NCBI GenBank assembly: GCA_964420065.1
Contig: CAYQQK010000008.1
Location: 1-64,000 of the forward strand
Length of the DNA: 64,000 bases
Reading direction: 5' to 3'
Origin: CAYQQK01 sp964420065
GTDB taxonomy: Bacteria; Bacillota; Dethiobacteria; DTU022
This document shows, one piece after another, positions 16,803 to 25,811 of this stretch (position 1 is its first letter; each line of letters starts with the position of its first letter). Below the pieces are notes generated by a model, which searched no databases, was not told where the DNA came from, and was given only the letters and a program-made list of their open reading frames with translations. Both the position numbers and the translations under genes were made by a program.

Positions 16803-19439
16803 TTATTCTACCTTGCGCACGTTGACCGAACAGGCCTCGGAGAGCAGGTTGGCTACCGCACGGCGATTGCGGAAAGCAAGGTAGATATTTCCGGGCGCAA
16901 CGATGTCTGTCAAAGAAACCCTTGTTTGGAGGCTGCCGCTGCGCGAGTAGACCTCGGCCAGATCGCCTTCGGCCAGGCCAAGCCGGGCGGCATCATCAGG
17001 ATGGATCTGGGCTCTCTCTCCGGGACGGTATTTTCCCAGGCCGGTTACACGCCAGGATACCGCCCCGTGATAGTGATAAGGGTGGCGCCCGGTGGATAAA
17101 AGGAAAGGATACCCCGGATCCGGTTCGCCGACCGGCGGTTGGTATTGCACCGGAACAAAAAGACCGGGATCGCGTGCGAAACGGTCCTCGTACAAAAAGA
17201 CAGTACCGGGATGATCCCGGTCCGGGCAAGGCCATTGCAGACCGCCTTGCTCGAGACGGGTGTAGGTCATACCGGCATAAACAGGGTTCAAGGACGTTAT
17301 TTCGTTGAAAACAGCCTCGGGGCCACTGTAAAACCAGCCCAGGCCAAACCGCTTGGCCAGATCGGTCAGAATAGCCCAGCCGGCCCGAGCTTCACCAGGC
17401 GGCATGACGGCGCGCTGACTGAGCTGCACCCTGCGTTCCGAGTTGGTATAGGTCCCGGGGTGCTCGGCATAAGCAGCCGCCGGCAGGATCACGTCGGCAT
17501 GGGCGGCGGTTTCGGTGATAAAAAGATCCTGTACGACCAGAAATTCGAGGTTTTCCAACGCCGCAACGGCATGATCAAGGTTGGTTTCGTACAAAAGCGG
17601 GTTTTCGCCCATAACAAACATGGCTTTAACCATACCCGCACGGGCCGCCTCCATCGCCCGGTTCGCAGTCAGGCCGGGCTGACCGCACAATTCAACTCCC
17701 CAAGTTTCGGAAAAAAGCCGCTGCACCGCAGGGTCACCGGCTTTCTGGTTGGCGGTGAAAAAACCCGGCAAAACCCCCATGTCACACGCACCCTGGGTGT
17801 TACACTGATCACGGAGGGGATTGATCCCGCCGCAAGGTTGGCCGAGATTTCCGGTGACCAGGGCCAGATTGGCCAGGGCAAGAACGGTATCATCATTCCC
17901 ATCCCGCCGCCGGGTGATCTCCCCCAGCGCGTAAAGGATGATCGCTTTTTTCACCATCGCGTAGGCCCGGGCAGCGGCACGCAGGTCGGTCGCGGACACC
18001 CCCGTAACCCCGGCCACATAATCGGAGGTGTAGACTTCCACAGCCGCCTTGAGCCGGTCGAACCCCCCGGTCCTCTCCCCGATAAACCTACGATCAAACA
18101 GGCCTTCATCAATGATCACCTTGATCAAGCCATTCACCAGCGCCACAGCGGTGCCCGGTTTCATCCGCAGGTGACAGGCGGCTTCCAGGGCGAGTTCGGT
18201 CTGCCTTGAGCCGGCAATAATCAACTGTGCTCCCCGTCGAGCCGCCTGACGGACCCGGTAGCCGATCACCGGATAGGTTTCCGAAATATCGGTCCCGAGA
18301 ACCAGGATCGCATCAGCCCCGCTGATCTCCCCGATGCTGTTTGTCATGGCGCCACTTCCGAAAGCTGCATCAAGACCGGTTTCAATGGGAGTATGATAGT
18401 GATCGACGTTGTTGGTTCCAAGCGAGCGAATCAGCTTTTGAAAAAGGTAATTCTCCTCGTTGGAGTTCCGCCCCGAACCCAATCCTGCCAGGGCCGCAGC
18501 CCCGTAACGGCAGATAACATTTTCAAGGCCGGCGACAACCCGGTCCAGGGCTTCATCCCAGTCCACCTCAACAAAAACACCGTCCTGCTTCACCAGCGGC
18601 CGGGTAAGCCGTTCTGTACTATGAATGAAATCCCAGCCAAAACGGCCCCTGATGCAAAGCTGACCGCGGTTGACGGGACTATTTCTGTCCGGACCGGCCC
18701 CGATGATCTGTCCGTCCTTGACATGGAGGTAAACTGAACAGCCGGTGCTGCAGTAGGGACAGATGGTTTTTACCTTTTCGACCTCCCAGGGGCGACCCCG
18801 GCCGATGCCGTATTTGGGCGTGAGCGCTCCGACGGGACAGTTGTCGATGCACATGCCGCAATAATTGCAAGTTGATTGCTCGATCGTATCATTAAATGGA
18901 GGTGCAACGTTTGTCACAAAGCCCCGCTTGACAAAGTCGATTGCCCCGGCACCGTTGATTTCCTGACATGTACCGGCACAAATACCACAGAGAATACACT
19001 TGTTCATATCACGGATGAAGAAAACATTGCTGTCATCCGGGGTCAGCGCCTTCGCTTCGCCGCTATACCCGCTGGAAGAAACCTCATAACGGTAACAGTA
19101 GTCCTGCAGTTTGCACTCTCCGTTTTTCTCGCAGGTAATACACTGAAGAGGGTGGTTGGCCAGAAGCAGACGTAAAATAACGCGCCTGGCCCGGCGGACC
19201 CGATCGGTCGCCGTATGGACCGCCATGCCCGGCGCCACAGGCGCGCTGCAGGCGGCAACAAGGGTACGCGCTTTCTCAACCTCGACCACGCAGATGCGGC
19301 AGGCCCCGTTGCGAGTCAGTTCGGGATCGTGGCAGAAGGTAGGGATATCGATCCCCAGCTTACGGGCTGCGTCAAGTATGGTCGAACCCGGTGCTACTTC
19401 CACGGGATGACCGTCAACGGTCAATTCAATGGCTGACAT
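16803..19439 (-). CDS. Formate dehydrogenase-like molybdopterin subunit lacking the Sec/Cys ligand
   Basis: This 878-residue protein has the domain order of Moorella FdhA: an N-terminal [2Fe-2S] domain (FCHDPELTRNGACRIC), a His/Cys cluster, two [4Fe-4S] motifs (CILCGICAGTC and CNYCGMCIDNCPVGAL), then a molybdopterin oxidoreductase module with CPYCSTGC and the DQCNTQGACDMG segment. Where active enzymes have DHCARL, then Sec or Cys, then His, this one reads DHYHTPIETGL: four residues are missing and Tyr348 stands directly before the conserved His. There is no TGA codon in this stretch. Start ATG 19439 overlaps the nuoF stop by 14 bases. It is probably part of an NAD(H)-linked complex with NuoE and NuoF, with an altered or lost formate activity. 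Confidence 0.85.
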   Translation of the reverse strand: MSAIELTVDGHPVEVAPGSTILDAARKLGIDIPTFCHDPELTRNGACRICVVEVEKARTLVAACSAPVAPGMAVHTATDRVRRARRVILRLLLANHPLQCITCEKNGECKLQDYCYRYEVSSSGYSGEAKALTPDDSNVFFIRDMNKCILCGICAGTCQEINGAGAIDFVKRGFVTNVAPPFNDTIEQSTCNYCGMCIDNCPVGALTPKYGIGRGRPWEVEKVKTICPYCSTGCSVYLHVKDGQIIGAGPDRNSPVNRGQLCIRGRFGWDFIHSTERLTRPLVKQDGVFVEVDWDEALDRVVAGLENVICRYGAAALAGLGSGRNSNEENYLFQKLIRSLGTNNVDHYHTPIETGLDAAFGSGAMTNSIGEISGADAILVLGTDISETYPVIGYRVRQAARRGAQLIIAGSRQTELALEAACHLRMKPGTAVALVNGLIKVIIDEGLFDRRFIGERTGGFDRLKAAVEVYTSDYVAGVTGVSATDLRAAARAYAMVKKAIILYALGEITRRRDGNDDTVLALANLALVTGNLGQPCGGINPLRDQCNTQGACDMGVLPGFFTANQKAGDPAVQRLFSETWGVELCGQPGLTANRAMEAARAGMVKAMFVMGENPLLYETNLDHAVAALENLEFLVVQDLFITETAAHADVILPAAAYAEHPGTYTNSERRVQLSQRAVMPPGEARAGWAILTDLAKRFGLGWFYSGPEAVFNEITSLNPVYAGMTYTRLEQGGLQWPCPDRDHPGTVFLYEDRFARDPGLFVPVQYQPPVGEPDPGYPFLLSTGRHPYHYHGAVSWRVTGLGKYRPGERAQIHPDDAARLGLAEGDLAEVYSRSGSLQTRVSLTDIVAPGNIYLAFRNRRAVANLLSEACSVNVRKVE

Positions 19440-21249
19440 TGACTTTACTCCCACTGCCCACGGGAACGACCTGGATACTATTCTGACGGCATTTTTCGAC
19501 GCAACTGCCACAGCGGGTGCACAATGCGGGATCGATCACATGCAACTCTTTGCGTTCACCGGAAATGGCATTGACCGGGCAAACCCGGGCACAGCGCCGG
19601 CATCCGTTACAGGTTTCGGGGTCAATATAGTATTCAAAAAGAGCCTTGCAGACACCGCACCGGCAGAATTTATCATTGATGTGCTCCTCGTATTCTTCCC
19701 GAAAATAACGGATCGTGCTCAAAACCGGGTTGGGACAAGTTTGGCCGAGACCGCACAGGGCGCTGTCTTTGATCACAAAGGCCAGCTCGTCCAGGGTTTC
19801 AAGATCGCCGGGCTCGCCCTTCCCTTCCGTGATCCTTTCCAAAATCTCAAGCATGCGCTTGGTTCCCTCACGGCAGGGGGTGCACTTGCCACAGGATTCT
19901 TTTTGGGTAAAACTCAAGAAATAACGGGCCAGGTCAACCATGCAGGTCCGATCGTCCATGACCACCATGCCCCCGGAACCCATGATCGCACCGGCCTTGG
20001 TCAGTGAATCATAATCAATCGGCAGATCGAGCAATTTAGCCGGGATACATCCGCCGGAGGGGCCCCCGGCCTGGATGGCTTTGAAGTCACGACCTTCCTT
20101 GATTCCTCCGCCGACATCATAAACTACCTCCCGGATGGTAATGCCCATCGGTACCTCGCATAGCCCTGTATTGCGCACCTTGCCGGCCAGGGCGAAGACT
20201 TTGGTCCCTTTGCTTCCTTCGGTACCGATCCTGGAGAAGGCCTCAACACCGCCTTCCTTCAGGATCAGGGAAACGTTGGCCAGAGTTTCGACGTTGTTGA
20301 TCGTGGTCGGCTTACCAAACAGACCTTCGTTGGCCGGAAAAGGCGGCCGCGGTCGCGGCATGCCCCGTTTACCTTCAACCGAGGCCAGCAGCGCCGTTTC
20401 TTCGCCGCAAACGAAAGCGCCTGCTCCTTCTTTAATGGTCAGTTTGAAATTGTACCCGGAGCCAAGAATGTTCTCACCGAGCAAACAATATGCATCAGCC
20501 TGAGCGATGGCGATCTTGAGCCGTTTAATGGCCAGGGGGTATTCAGCCCGGCAGTAGATGTAACCTTCGCTGGCTCCGATAGTCCGGCCGCAGATGAGGA
20601 TCCCCTCAAGAACGGCATGAGGGTCGCTTTCAAGTATGCTGCGATCCATAAACGCGCCGGGGTCACCCTCATCGGCATTGCAAACGATGTACTTTTTATC
20701 ACCGGGCGCCTTTAGAGTAAATTCCCACTTCACACCGGTGGGAAAACCGGCGCCGCCGCGACCGCGCAATCCGGCTTGTTTTAGTTCGTTGCACACTTCC
20801 TGGGGTTCCATGGATAGGATCCGGGTGAGTGCGCGGTAACCGCCGCGCATGATGTACTCATCGATATTCTCCGGATCAATAATGCCACAGTTGTGCAACA
20901 CATTGAACTTTTGTTTGCGGTAAAAAGGAATGGAGTCATAAAAACGAGCCGGAACCTCGACATCAGGACCGGTATAGAGGAGACGTTCAACAACCTCGCC
21001 CTCGATCAGATGCTTTTGCACCAGCTCGACCATATCCTCCGGCTTCAGGCGGCAATAGAAGACTTCGTCGGGATAGACAATGATGATCGGGCCGACCTCG
21101 CAAAAACCGGGACAGCCGCTCATTACAAGGCGAAATTTGCCTTTAAGACCGCGTTCCTTCAGTTCCTGTTGCAGGGCTGCCTGCACTTTACCCGCCCCCG
21201 AGGAAAGGCAGCCGGTAGCACCGCAGATGATCAGGTGTTTTTCATACAA
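19426..21249 (-). CDS. NADH-binding flavoprotein subunit, NuoF/HydB type
   Basis: This 607-residue NuoF-like protein has an N-terminal thioredoxin-like [2Fe-2S] domain (CGATGC and SGCPGFCEVGP). The central FMN/NADH domain has GLRGRGGAGFPTG, CNADEGDPGAF and GAGAFVCGEETAL. An SLBB region follows, with the 4Fe-4S motif ESCGKCTPCREGT, and two C-terminal ferredoxin motifs (CNGCRRCARVCP and CTRCGSCVEKC). This layout is the one in bifurcating hydrogenases (HydB) and NAD-linked formate dehydrogenases. The start is TTG at 21249, nine bases after GGGAGG; an out-of-frame ATG overlaps it. It would exchange electrons between NAD(H) and the FdhA-like subunit. Confidence 0.9.
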   Translation of the reverse strand: MYEKHLIICGATGCLSSGAGKVQAALQQELKERGLKGKFRLVMSGCPGFCEVGPIIIVYPDEVFYCRLKPEDMVELVQKHLIEGEVVERLLYTGPDVEVPARFYDSIPFYRKQKFNVLHNCGIIDPENIDEYIMRGGYRALTRILSMEPQEVCNELKQAGLRGRGGAGFPTGVKWEFTLKAPGDKKYIVCNADEGDPGAFMDRSILESDPHAVLEGILICGRTIGASEGYIYCRAEYPLAIKRLKIAIAQADAYCLLGENILGSGYNFKLTIKEGAGAFVCGEETALLASVEGKRGMPRPRPPFPANEGLFGKPTTINNVETLANVSLILKEGGVEAFSRIGTEGSKGTKVFALAGKVRNTGLCEVPMGITIREVVYDVGGGIKEGRDFKAIQAGGPSGGCIPAKLLDLPIDYDSLTKAGAIMGSGGMVVMDDRTCMVDLARYFLSFTQKESCGKCTPCREGTKRMLEILERITEGKGEPGDLETLDELAFVIKDSALCGLGQTCPNPVLSTIRYFREEYEEHINDKFCRCGVCKALFEYYIDPETCNGCRRCARVCPVNAISGERKELHVIDPALCTRCGSCVEKCRQNSIQVVPVGSGSKVNVSH

Positions 21250-21287
21250 ATGATTTAACCTCCCTACCTACCTAAAGTCCTTCATTA

Positions 21288-21467
21288 CTAAAGAATGACA
21301 AATTTTTCGTTCAGCCTCACTTTGTCCACAATCGCCTTGCGCTTGGCCACGCAAGAAGCATCGCTGTGGCAAATCGGGCCATCCATGCGACAGAGAACAA
21401 AATCGGGGCACGGCTTTTCCTTACAATGGGTGCATTTTTCACAACAATGGTCGATGAAACGTTCCAC
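21288..21467 (-). CDS. Small cysteine-rich protein between nuoE and nuoF
   Basis: This 59-residue protein begins with GTG at 21467, ten bases after an AAGGAGG site. It has eight cysteines in its first 39 residues: a C-C-x2-C-x2-C-x4-CP cluster (positions 8-20), then Cys26, Cys33 and Cys39, followed by a basic tail. The spacing suggests an Fe-S or zinc site. I do not recognise the family. It starts 20 bases after the nuoE stop and ends 38 bases before the nuoF start, so it belongs to the complex's operon and may be a small subunit or assembly factor. Confidence 0.75.
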   Translation of the reverse strand: MERFIDHCCEKCTHCKEKPCPDFVLCRMDGPICHSDASCVAKRKAIVDKVRLNEKFVIL

Positions 21468-21487
21468 CGGAAGCAGACCTCCTTCTT

Positions 21488-21976
21488 CTAGTAACTCTCA
21501 AGAATCTCTCTGACCCGATCCGGAGTAAGCCGGCCATGGGGGTTGTCGTTGACCATCATCACCGGCGCCAGGGCGCAGGCTCCGATGCAGGCCACTTCTT
21601 CCAAAGTGAACTTGAAGTCGGGAGTCGTCTGGCCAACCCCGATTCCCAAAACTTCTTCGATGCGTTCGGCGATCTTCGTCCCCCCCTGGATATGGCAGGC
21701 CGTACCTTTGCACACGCGAATAACAAACTTCCCCTGGGGGGAATCCTTGAACTGAGCGTAAAAAGTGGCTACACCAAAAATGCGGCTCAGGGGAATGTGC
21801 ATGCGCCAGGCGATTCGCTCCACGGCCGCCCGGGGCAGGTAACCGAATTCCCCCTGCACTGCTTGTAAAACGGGAATGATCATTTCTTTCTTTCCCAGGT
21901 AGGGCTGCAAAAGGTCATCCACCCGGGATAGATCTACCTGCTGCTCGGGAATGGTTTTATTTGGTTCGTTATTCAA
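21488..21976 (-). CDS. Thioredoxin-like [2Fe-2S] subunit, NuoE/HydC type
   Basis: This is the first gene of the NAD-linked redox operon, 162 residues from the TTG at 21976. That start is chosen because AAGGAGG lies ten bases upstream; no ATG in this frame has a suitable site. The family pattern is clear: IIPVLQAVQGEFGYLPRAAVERIA, then RIFGVATFYAQF. The four [2Fe-2S] cysteines are in CKGTAC and CIGACALAPV. NuoE subunits pair with NuoF in NADH-oxidising or electron-bifurcating complexes. Confidence 0.9.
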   Translation of the reverse strand: MNNEPNKTIPEQQVDLSRVDDLLQPYLGKKEMIIPVLQAVQGEFGYLPRAAVERIAWRMHIPLSRIFGVATFYAQFKDSPQGKFVIRVCKGTACHIQGGTKIAERIEEVLGIGVGQTTPDFKFTLEEVACIGACALAPVMMVNDNPHGRLTPDRVREILESY

Positions 21977-22150
21977 ATCCCATCCAACCTCCTTGCCGGT
22001 TCGATAATATATAAAAGTACGTAAAGTTAGAATTCGCCCTGCAATGCGAATAATCCTGTCGCGCAGACAAGATCTGCCGGGCATTTTCCAGAATATCAAC
22101 CGGAACACCTGGAGATAGACGGCGCGAAACGATTATGGCGTGCATTGCGC

Positions 22151-22179
22151 TGTAAATTCTGGAGATCACGGGATATAAT
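22151..22179 (+). promoter_or_regulatory. Possible promoter of the rhomboid gene
   Basis: A perfect TATAAT (22174-22179) has a weak -35 TGTAAA (22151-22156) at a 17-base spacing. It lies 19 bases before the start codon. Confidence 0.45.
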
Positions 22180-22197
22180 GAAGGGGGGGTACCGGCA

Positions 22198-22908
22198 ATG
22201 ATTCCTTTAAAAGACAGTGCACCGAGCCGGCTTTTCCCGGCGATCAATATTCTCATCATCGTCGCCAACATGCTCATTTTTGTGTTCCAACAATCCCTGC
22301 CATCCCGGGAAGCATACCATTTTATCCTTTTCTTTGGCACGGTTCCTCAGGAGATATCGACGGCACTGCACTCCTTCCTTTTTTCGGGGTTTCAACCCGT
22401 TTTCCTCCCGGCCTTGTTCCCTTTAATCAGCGCCAATTTTTTACACGGCAGCTGGCTGCACCTGCTGGGCAACATGCTCTACCTGTGGGTTTTTGGGGAC
22501 AACATCGAAAGCCGGCTCGGGCATGTTGGTTACCTGTTATTCTACCTGTTCATGGGGGCGGGCAGTCAGCTCATCCACATTCTGGTTTCCCCCTTTTCAA
22601 CCACCCCTTTAATCGGAGCCAGCGGAGCCATCGCCGGCGTTCTGGGAGCCTATTTCATTCTTTACCCCCACTCCCGGGTTCTGACCCTGGTCCCGTTACT
22701 TTTTTTTGTTACCTTTATCCGCATCCCGGCGGTGATTTTTTTGGCTCTATGGTTTTTGCTGCAACTTTTCAATGCCGCCGCGGCCGCCGGAACGGCCGGG
22801 GTACAACAGGTGGCCTGGTGGGCTCACATTGGCGGATTTATAACTGGCCTGGTGGTCGGCGTTGTAACCAAAAAAAGGATGTCGCACGGCACTGACAGGT
22901 TCAGGTAA
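22198..22908 (+). CDS. Rhomboid-family intramembrane serine protease
   Basis: This 236-residue polytopic membrane protein has the rhomboid signature: an N-terminal membrane helix, then FLHGSWLHLLGNMLYLWVFG. The catalytic serine is in GASGAIAG (Ser142) and the catalytic histidine in AHIGGF (His210). It cleaves substrates inside the membrane; the target is unknown. The ATG is preceded by a G-rich site (GAAGGGGGGG). The 3' end overlaps the convergent metallophosphoesterase gene by eight bases. Confidence 0.9.
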   Translation: MIPLKDSAPSRLFPAINILIIVANMLIFVFQQSLPSREAYHFILFFGTVPQEISTALHSFLFSGFQPVFLPALFPLISANFLHGSWLHLLGNMLYLWVFGDNIESRLGHVGYLLFYLFMGAGSQLIHILVSPFSTTPLIGASGAIAGVLGAYFILYPHSRVLTLVPLLFFVTFIRIPAVIFLALWFLLQLFNAAAAAGTAGVQQVAWWAHIGGFITGLVVGVVTKKRMSHGTDRFR

Positions 22909-23593
22909 TGCGGACCGGGGTGAAGTTTACCGCATCGGCGGCGACAAAGCTGTAACCGACACCCCGTAAAATACCGCTAAAAACCCTTTCCCGTCCGGGC
23001 CCGTGGATGTGTCCGAAAACACATCGCTCAACCGGTACGGTTTCAAGAAGATCGGTAAAGGCACTCGGTTCCCGGAGACGATTAAAAGGCGGGTAATGCA
23101 ATGCGGCAATAATTCGGGTGTGCCCATCTTCAAGGGCGCTTTCAAGCGAAAGTTTGAGCCTTTCAGTTTCACGCCTGTAAATGCGGCCGTCCTCTTCCGG
23201 ATTGTAGTTCTCATCGCCGGGACAAACCCAGCCCCGGGTGCCGCAAATTGCCCAATCCTGCCAGATAAAATGATCGTTCTGCAAGGCATGGATTCCGGCC
23301 GGTAAGGCACGGCGCACTTTACCGATGGCGCTCCACCAGTAATCGTGATTACCGCGGAGCAAGAGCTTTGTTCCCGGTAGGGCTGCCACAAAAGACAGGT
23401 CGGGCCCGACCTCCTCCAAACGCATTGCCCAGGAAATATCGCCCGGTACAATCACGAGATCTTCCGAACCCACCACCTCACACCAGCGGGCGGCGATTTT
23501 TTCCGGGTGTCCGGTCCATTCCGGCCCGAAAACATCCATCGGCTTCTTCCCGCCGTGAGAGAGATGTAAGTCGGCCAGAGCAAATACCGCCAT
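22901..23593 (-). CDS. Calcineurin-like metallophosphoesterase
   Basis: This 230-residue protein starts with ATG 23593 directly at the first metal-binding motif (ALADLHLS). Further ligands follow in order: VPGDISW, LLRGNHDYWW, AALHYPP and FGHIHGPG. These are the five blocks of the binuclear metallophosphoesterase fold. The substrate is not predictable. A longer in-frame extension upstream is rejected because it lacks a binding site and precedes the motif by 38 residues. Confidence 0.85.
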   Translation of the reverse strand: MAVFALADLHLSHGGKKPMDVFGPEWTGHPEKIAARWCEVVGSEDLVIVPGDISWAMRLEEVGPDLSFVAALPGTKLLLRGNHDYWWSAIGKVRRALPAGIHALQNDHFIWQDWAICGTRGWVCPGDENYNPEEDGRIYRRETERLKLSLESALEDGHTRIIAALHYPPFNRLREPSAFTDLLETVPVERCVFGHIHGPGRERVFSGILRGVGYSFVAADAVNFTPVRIT

Positions 23594-23788
23594 GCCGCCA
23601 CCCCCAAATTTTGAGATCAGGCCGAACCGGACCCGATTCCGCTCACCATTTAAACTTCCCACCCCTCTCTCACCCCGAGAGGGTGAGAATTGGTTTGCAA
23701 TGGCCACGGCAGAATTAAGCCGGGTTGATCAATTTCTGTTTCTCCCTTACACTAGCCGTTTGTGGGCCAAGGAAAGGAGGTCATGCAA

Positions 23789-24382
23789 ATGCAGGTTCTG
23801 CTGCACAGGCTCAAGCTGAAGCAACGCCGCCTGCAGCGGCTGATTTTCCTGACGCTTGCGGCAACAACCCTATGGGGAGCCATTCTCGGGATGGTCTTGC
23901 CCGGATCGGCACCGGATCCAAAAAACAGTGCGGTCAACCCCGCTTCCGCAAGCAAAACCGGACGGACCAAAGCCGACGCGGGTACAACTAAAACAGAGAA
24001 AACTATTCCTGAAGGGCGGCTGGAACCAACCCCCGAGGAGATGCAACTACTTGCCCGCACCGTTTACGGTGAAGCCCGGGGCGAACATTTCAACGGCCAG
24101 GTAGCCGTTGCCGCCGTGGTTTTGAACCGAATCGAAGACCCGCATTTCCCTGACGATGTCGCCGGTGTGATCTTTGAACCGGACGCCTTTACCGCCGTTT
24201 CCGACGGCCAGTTCTGGCTTGAACCGGACCGGGAAGCTTACCGGGCGGTCGATACTGCACTTAAAGGTACCGATCCCACCTGCGGGGCTGTTTATTATTA
24301 CAATCCGGCAACCGCGACCAGCCCCTGGATTTACACCCGCCGGGTAATCAAACAGATCGGCCGACACCGCTTCGCCGGCTGA
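23789..24382 (+). CDS. SleB/CwlJ-type cell-wall hydrolase with N-terminal membrane anchor
   Basis: This 197-residue protein begins at the ATG eight bases after AAGGAGG; an ATG two codons earlier sits too close to the site. Residues about 15-32 form a membrane segment or uncleaved signal, followed by a low-complexity linker. The C-terminal domain (about 80-197) is Hydrolase_2: ARTVYGEARGE with the catalytic Glu, AVAAVVLNRI and the conserved YYYNP stretch. SleB enzymes degrade spore cortex at germination, but relatives also act in vegetative walls. It ends 31 bases before a terminator. Confidence 0.85.
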   Translation: MQVLLHRLKLKQRRLQRLIFLTLAATTLWGAILGMVLPGSAPDPKNSAVNPASASKTGRTKADAGTTKTEKTIPEGRLEPTPEEMQLLARTVYGEARGEHFNGQVAVAAVVLNRIEDPHFPDDVAGVIFEPDAFTAVSDGQFWLEPDREAYRAVDTALKGTDPTCGAVYYYNPATATSPWIYTRRVIKQIGRHRFAG

Positions 24383-24412
24383 TCTGCAAGGCATCTATAT
24401 TTTACCAGATAT

Positions 24413-24447
24413 GCGCCCTTGCGTCCAAGCCGGGGCGCTCTTTTATT
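24413..24447 (+). terminator. Rho-independent terminator after the SleB-like gene
   Basis: GCGCCC (24413-24418) pairs with GGGCGC (24433-24438), with TTG/CAA pairing inside the loop, followed by TCTTTTATTT. Confidence 0.75.
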
Positions 24448-24555
24448 TTACCCTATTTTAAAACTTTATTATTTATTGTATAATATCTGTGCATACCAAA
24501 TAATCTCTCATATTTAACGGGGCTGAAAACTCATACAGCAAAAGGAGGCAATCCG

Positions 24556-25224
24556 GTGCAAACCAAAAATCGTCCAGATCAAAGCCGAAAACCACGCCGT
24601 TACTTGCGGAGCCTGATCACCCGTAAATTGATCCTGGACACCGCCATGCAGATTTTCCTGACAGAAGGCTACACCAAAACTACAATCACCAAAATCAGTA
24701 CCAACGCCACCGTCGGTTACGGCACTATTTATAGCCACTTCAAGGGTAAAGACGATCTGTTGAAAAAGCTAATTGACCGGCTACTGGAAGAATTTTACCA
24801 CCTCCTGGAAACCCCCTTTGAACCCGGTACCTACACTGAAACGCGAACATATTTTTGCAAGTTGATCGAATCCTATTTCCTACTGGCAGCGCAGCACCGC
24901 CAGATCATGCGGGTTTACCGGGAAGCGCTGGGTGAGAGCAGTGAACTGTTCGACCACTGGCACGCAATTAAAATGCGCCTGACCGCGACTATATCTAGGT
25001 TTATCACCGCTTGCCGGAAACGTGGGCTGACCCAAACCGTTCATCCCGAAAAGGCCGCCGGGGCGTCGGTTTTACTTCTTGAATGTTTCCTATGGGAAGT
25101 AGTGCGGGAGGAAATCAAGGATGTTCAAAGCCTGGCCGCTTTTCTCACCGGCATGGTTTTTGAAGGTTTTTTCATCAAGCCGGCACAGGTGAAGCTCACC
25201 CTGGGCAACCGGAACCGGAGCTAA
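24556..25224 (+). CDS. TetR/AcrR-family transcriptional regulator
   Basis: This 222-residue regulator starts with GTG, preceded by AAAGGAGG. The N-terminal helix-turn-helix reads ILDTAMQIFLTEGYTKTTIT, then VGYGTIYSHFKGKDDLL, the standard TetR DNA-binding module. The C-terminal ligand domain has no recognisable specificity. A TATAAT lies at 24479-24484, about 70 bases upstream. No transporter or enzyme is adjacent that would name the ligand. Its stop overlaps the end of the convergent cyclo-ligase gene. Confidence 0.85.
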   Translation: MQTKNRPDQSRKPRRYLRSLITRKLILDTAMQIFLTEGYTKTTITKISTNATVGYGTIYSHFKGKDDLLKKLIDRLLEEFYHLLETPFEPGTYTETRTYFCKLIESYFLLAAQHRQIMRVYREALGESSELFDHWHAIKMRLTATISRFITACRKRGLTQTVHPEKAAGASVLLLECFLWEVVREEIKDVQSLAAFLTGMVFEGFFIKPAQVKLTLGNRNRS

Positions 25225-25800
25225 ACCCGGGGCGATACTGGCAGCGTCCGTACCTCGGTCAGAATCAAATCGACGCGATGATCCCAGGGATCAACCGGTA
25301 CAACTTTGACGATCTGCAATTCGAAACAAATTGCAACCAGAGGGATCCCGGGATGCAACAACGACATAGTAACCGCCCCCGTAACCGAGGCGGTTTCCTT
25401 CAAGGTCAAAAGCCACCCCGGGAGCAATAAGCAGATCTATCACGGAGGGATCGGCGGTGCGCAATGCTTCGGGGCGAGGCTCGGGGATACCGTAAAAGCC
25501 GGTAGCAAGGTCGTTATCCCAATTTTGCAAATATGATGGGATCAGCATGCGCGTTTCTGGCACCGCCTTGGGTACGAGCACCCTTTTGCCGCACATCAGA
25601 CTATTTCCCACCGCGAGACGGGTATCAACTTCGCTGCAAAACGAAATGAAAAACATGATCGTTTGGCTGGCACGGTACGAGACCAGTGCAAAGAGCCTGC
25701 GGGTAATCGCCGCGCTCCTCGCCGTAATCTCCTCCGAAGAAAGGGCGTCCCGTGCTTTACAAATGGCCCGGCGCAGCTCCTGTTTGCGCCTCATTTGCAT
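25221..25800 (-). pseudogene. 5-formyltetrahydrofolate cyclo-ligase, frameshifted
   Basis: The 5' frame encodes a typical cyclo-ligase: RRKQELRRAICKARDALS at the start, then VLVPKAVPETRML, the GFYGIPEP motif, IDLLIAPGVAFD and GYGGGYY. At about 25365 the frame breaks just after GGGYY. The remaining domain continues in another frame (HPGIPLVAICFELQIVKVVP, then DHRVDLILTE) to a stop at 25221. Joining the frames gives a full enzyme of about 190 residues. The defect fits a two-base deletion or one-base insertion. The enzyme converts 5-formyl-THF to methenyl-THF, feeding the folate pool used by MetF. It may be a true pseudogene or a sequencing error. Confidence 0.85.
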
Positions 25801-25811
25801 CAACCTAACCC

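Noticed and set aside
18361..18420. Possible selenocysteine TGA in the FdhA-like gene
   Set aside because: The active-site stretch was read codon by codon; there is no TGA, and the position is occupied by a Tyr codon TAT after a four-residue gap.
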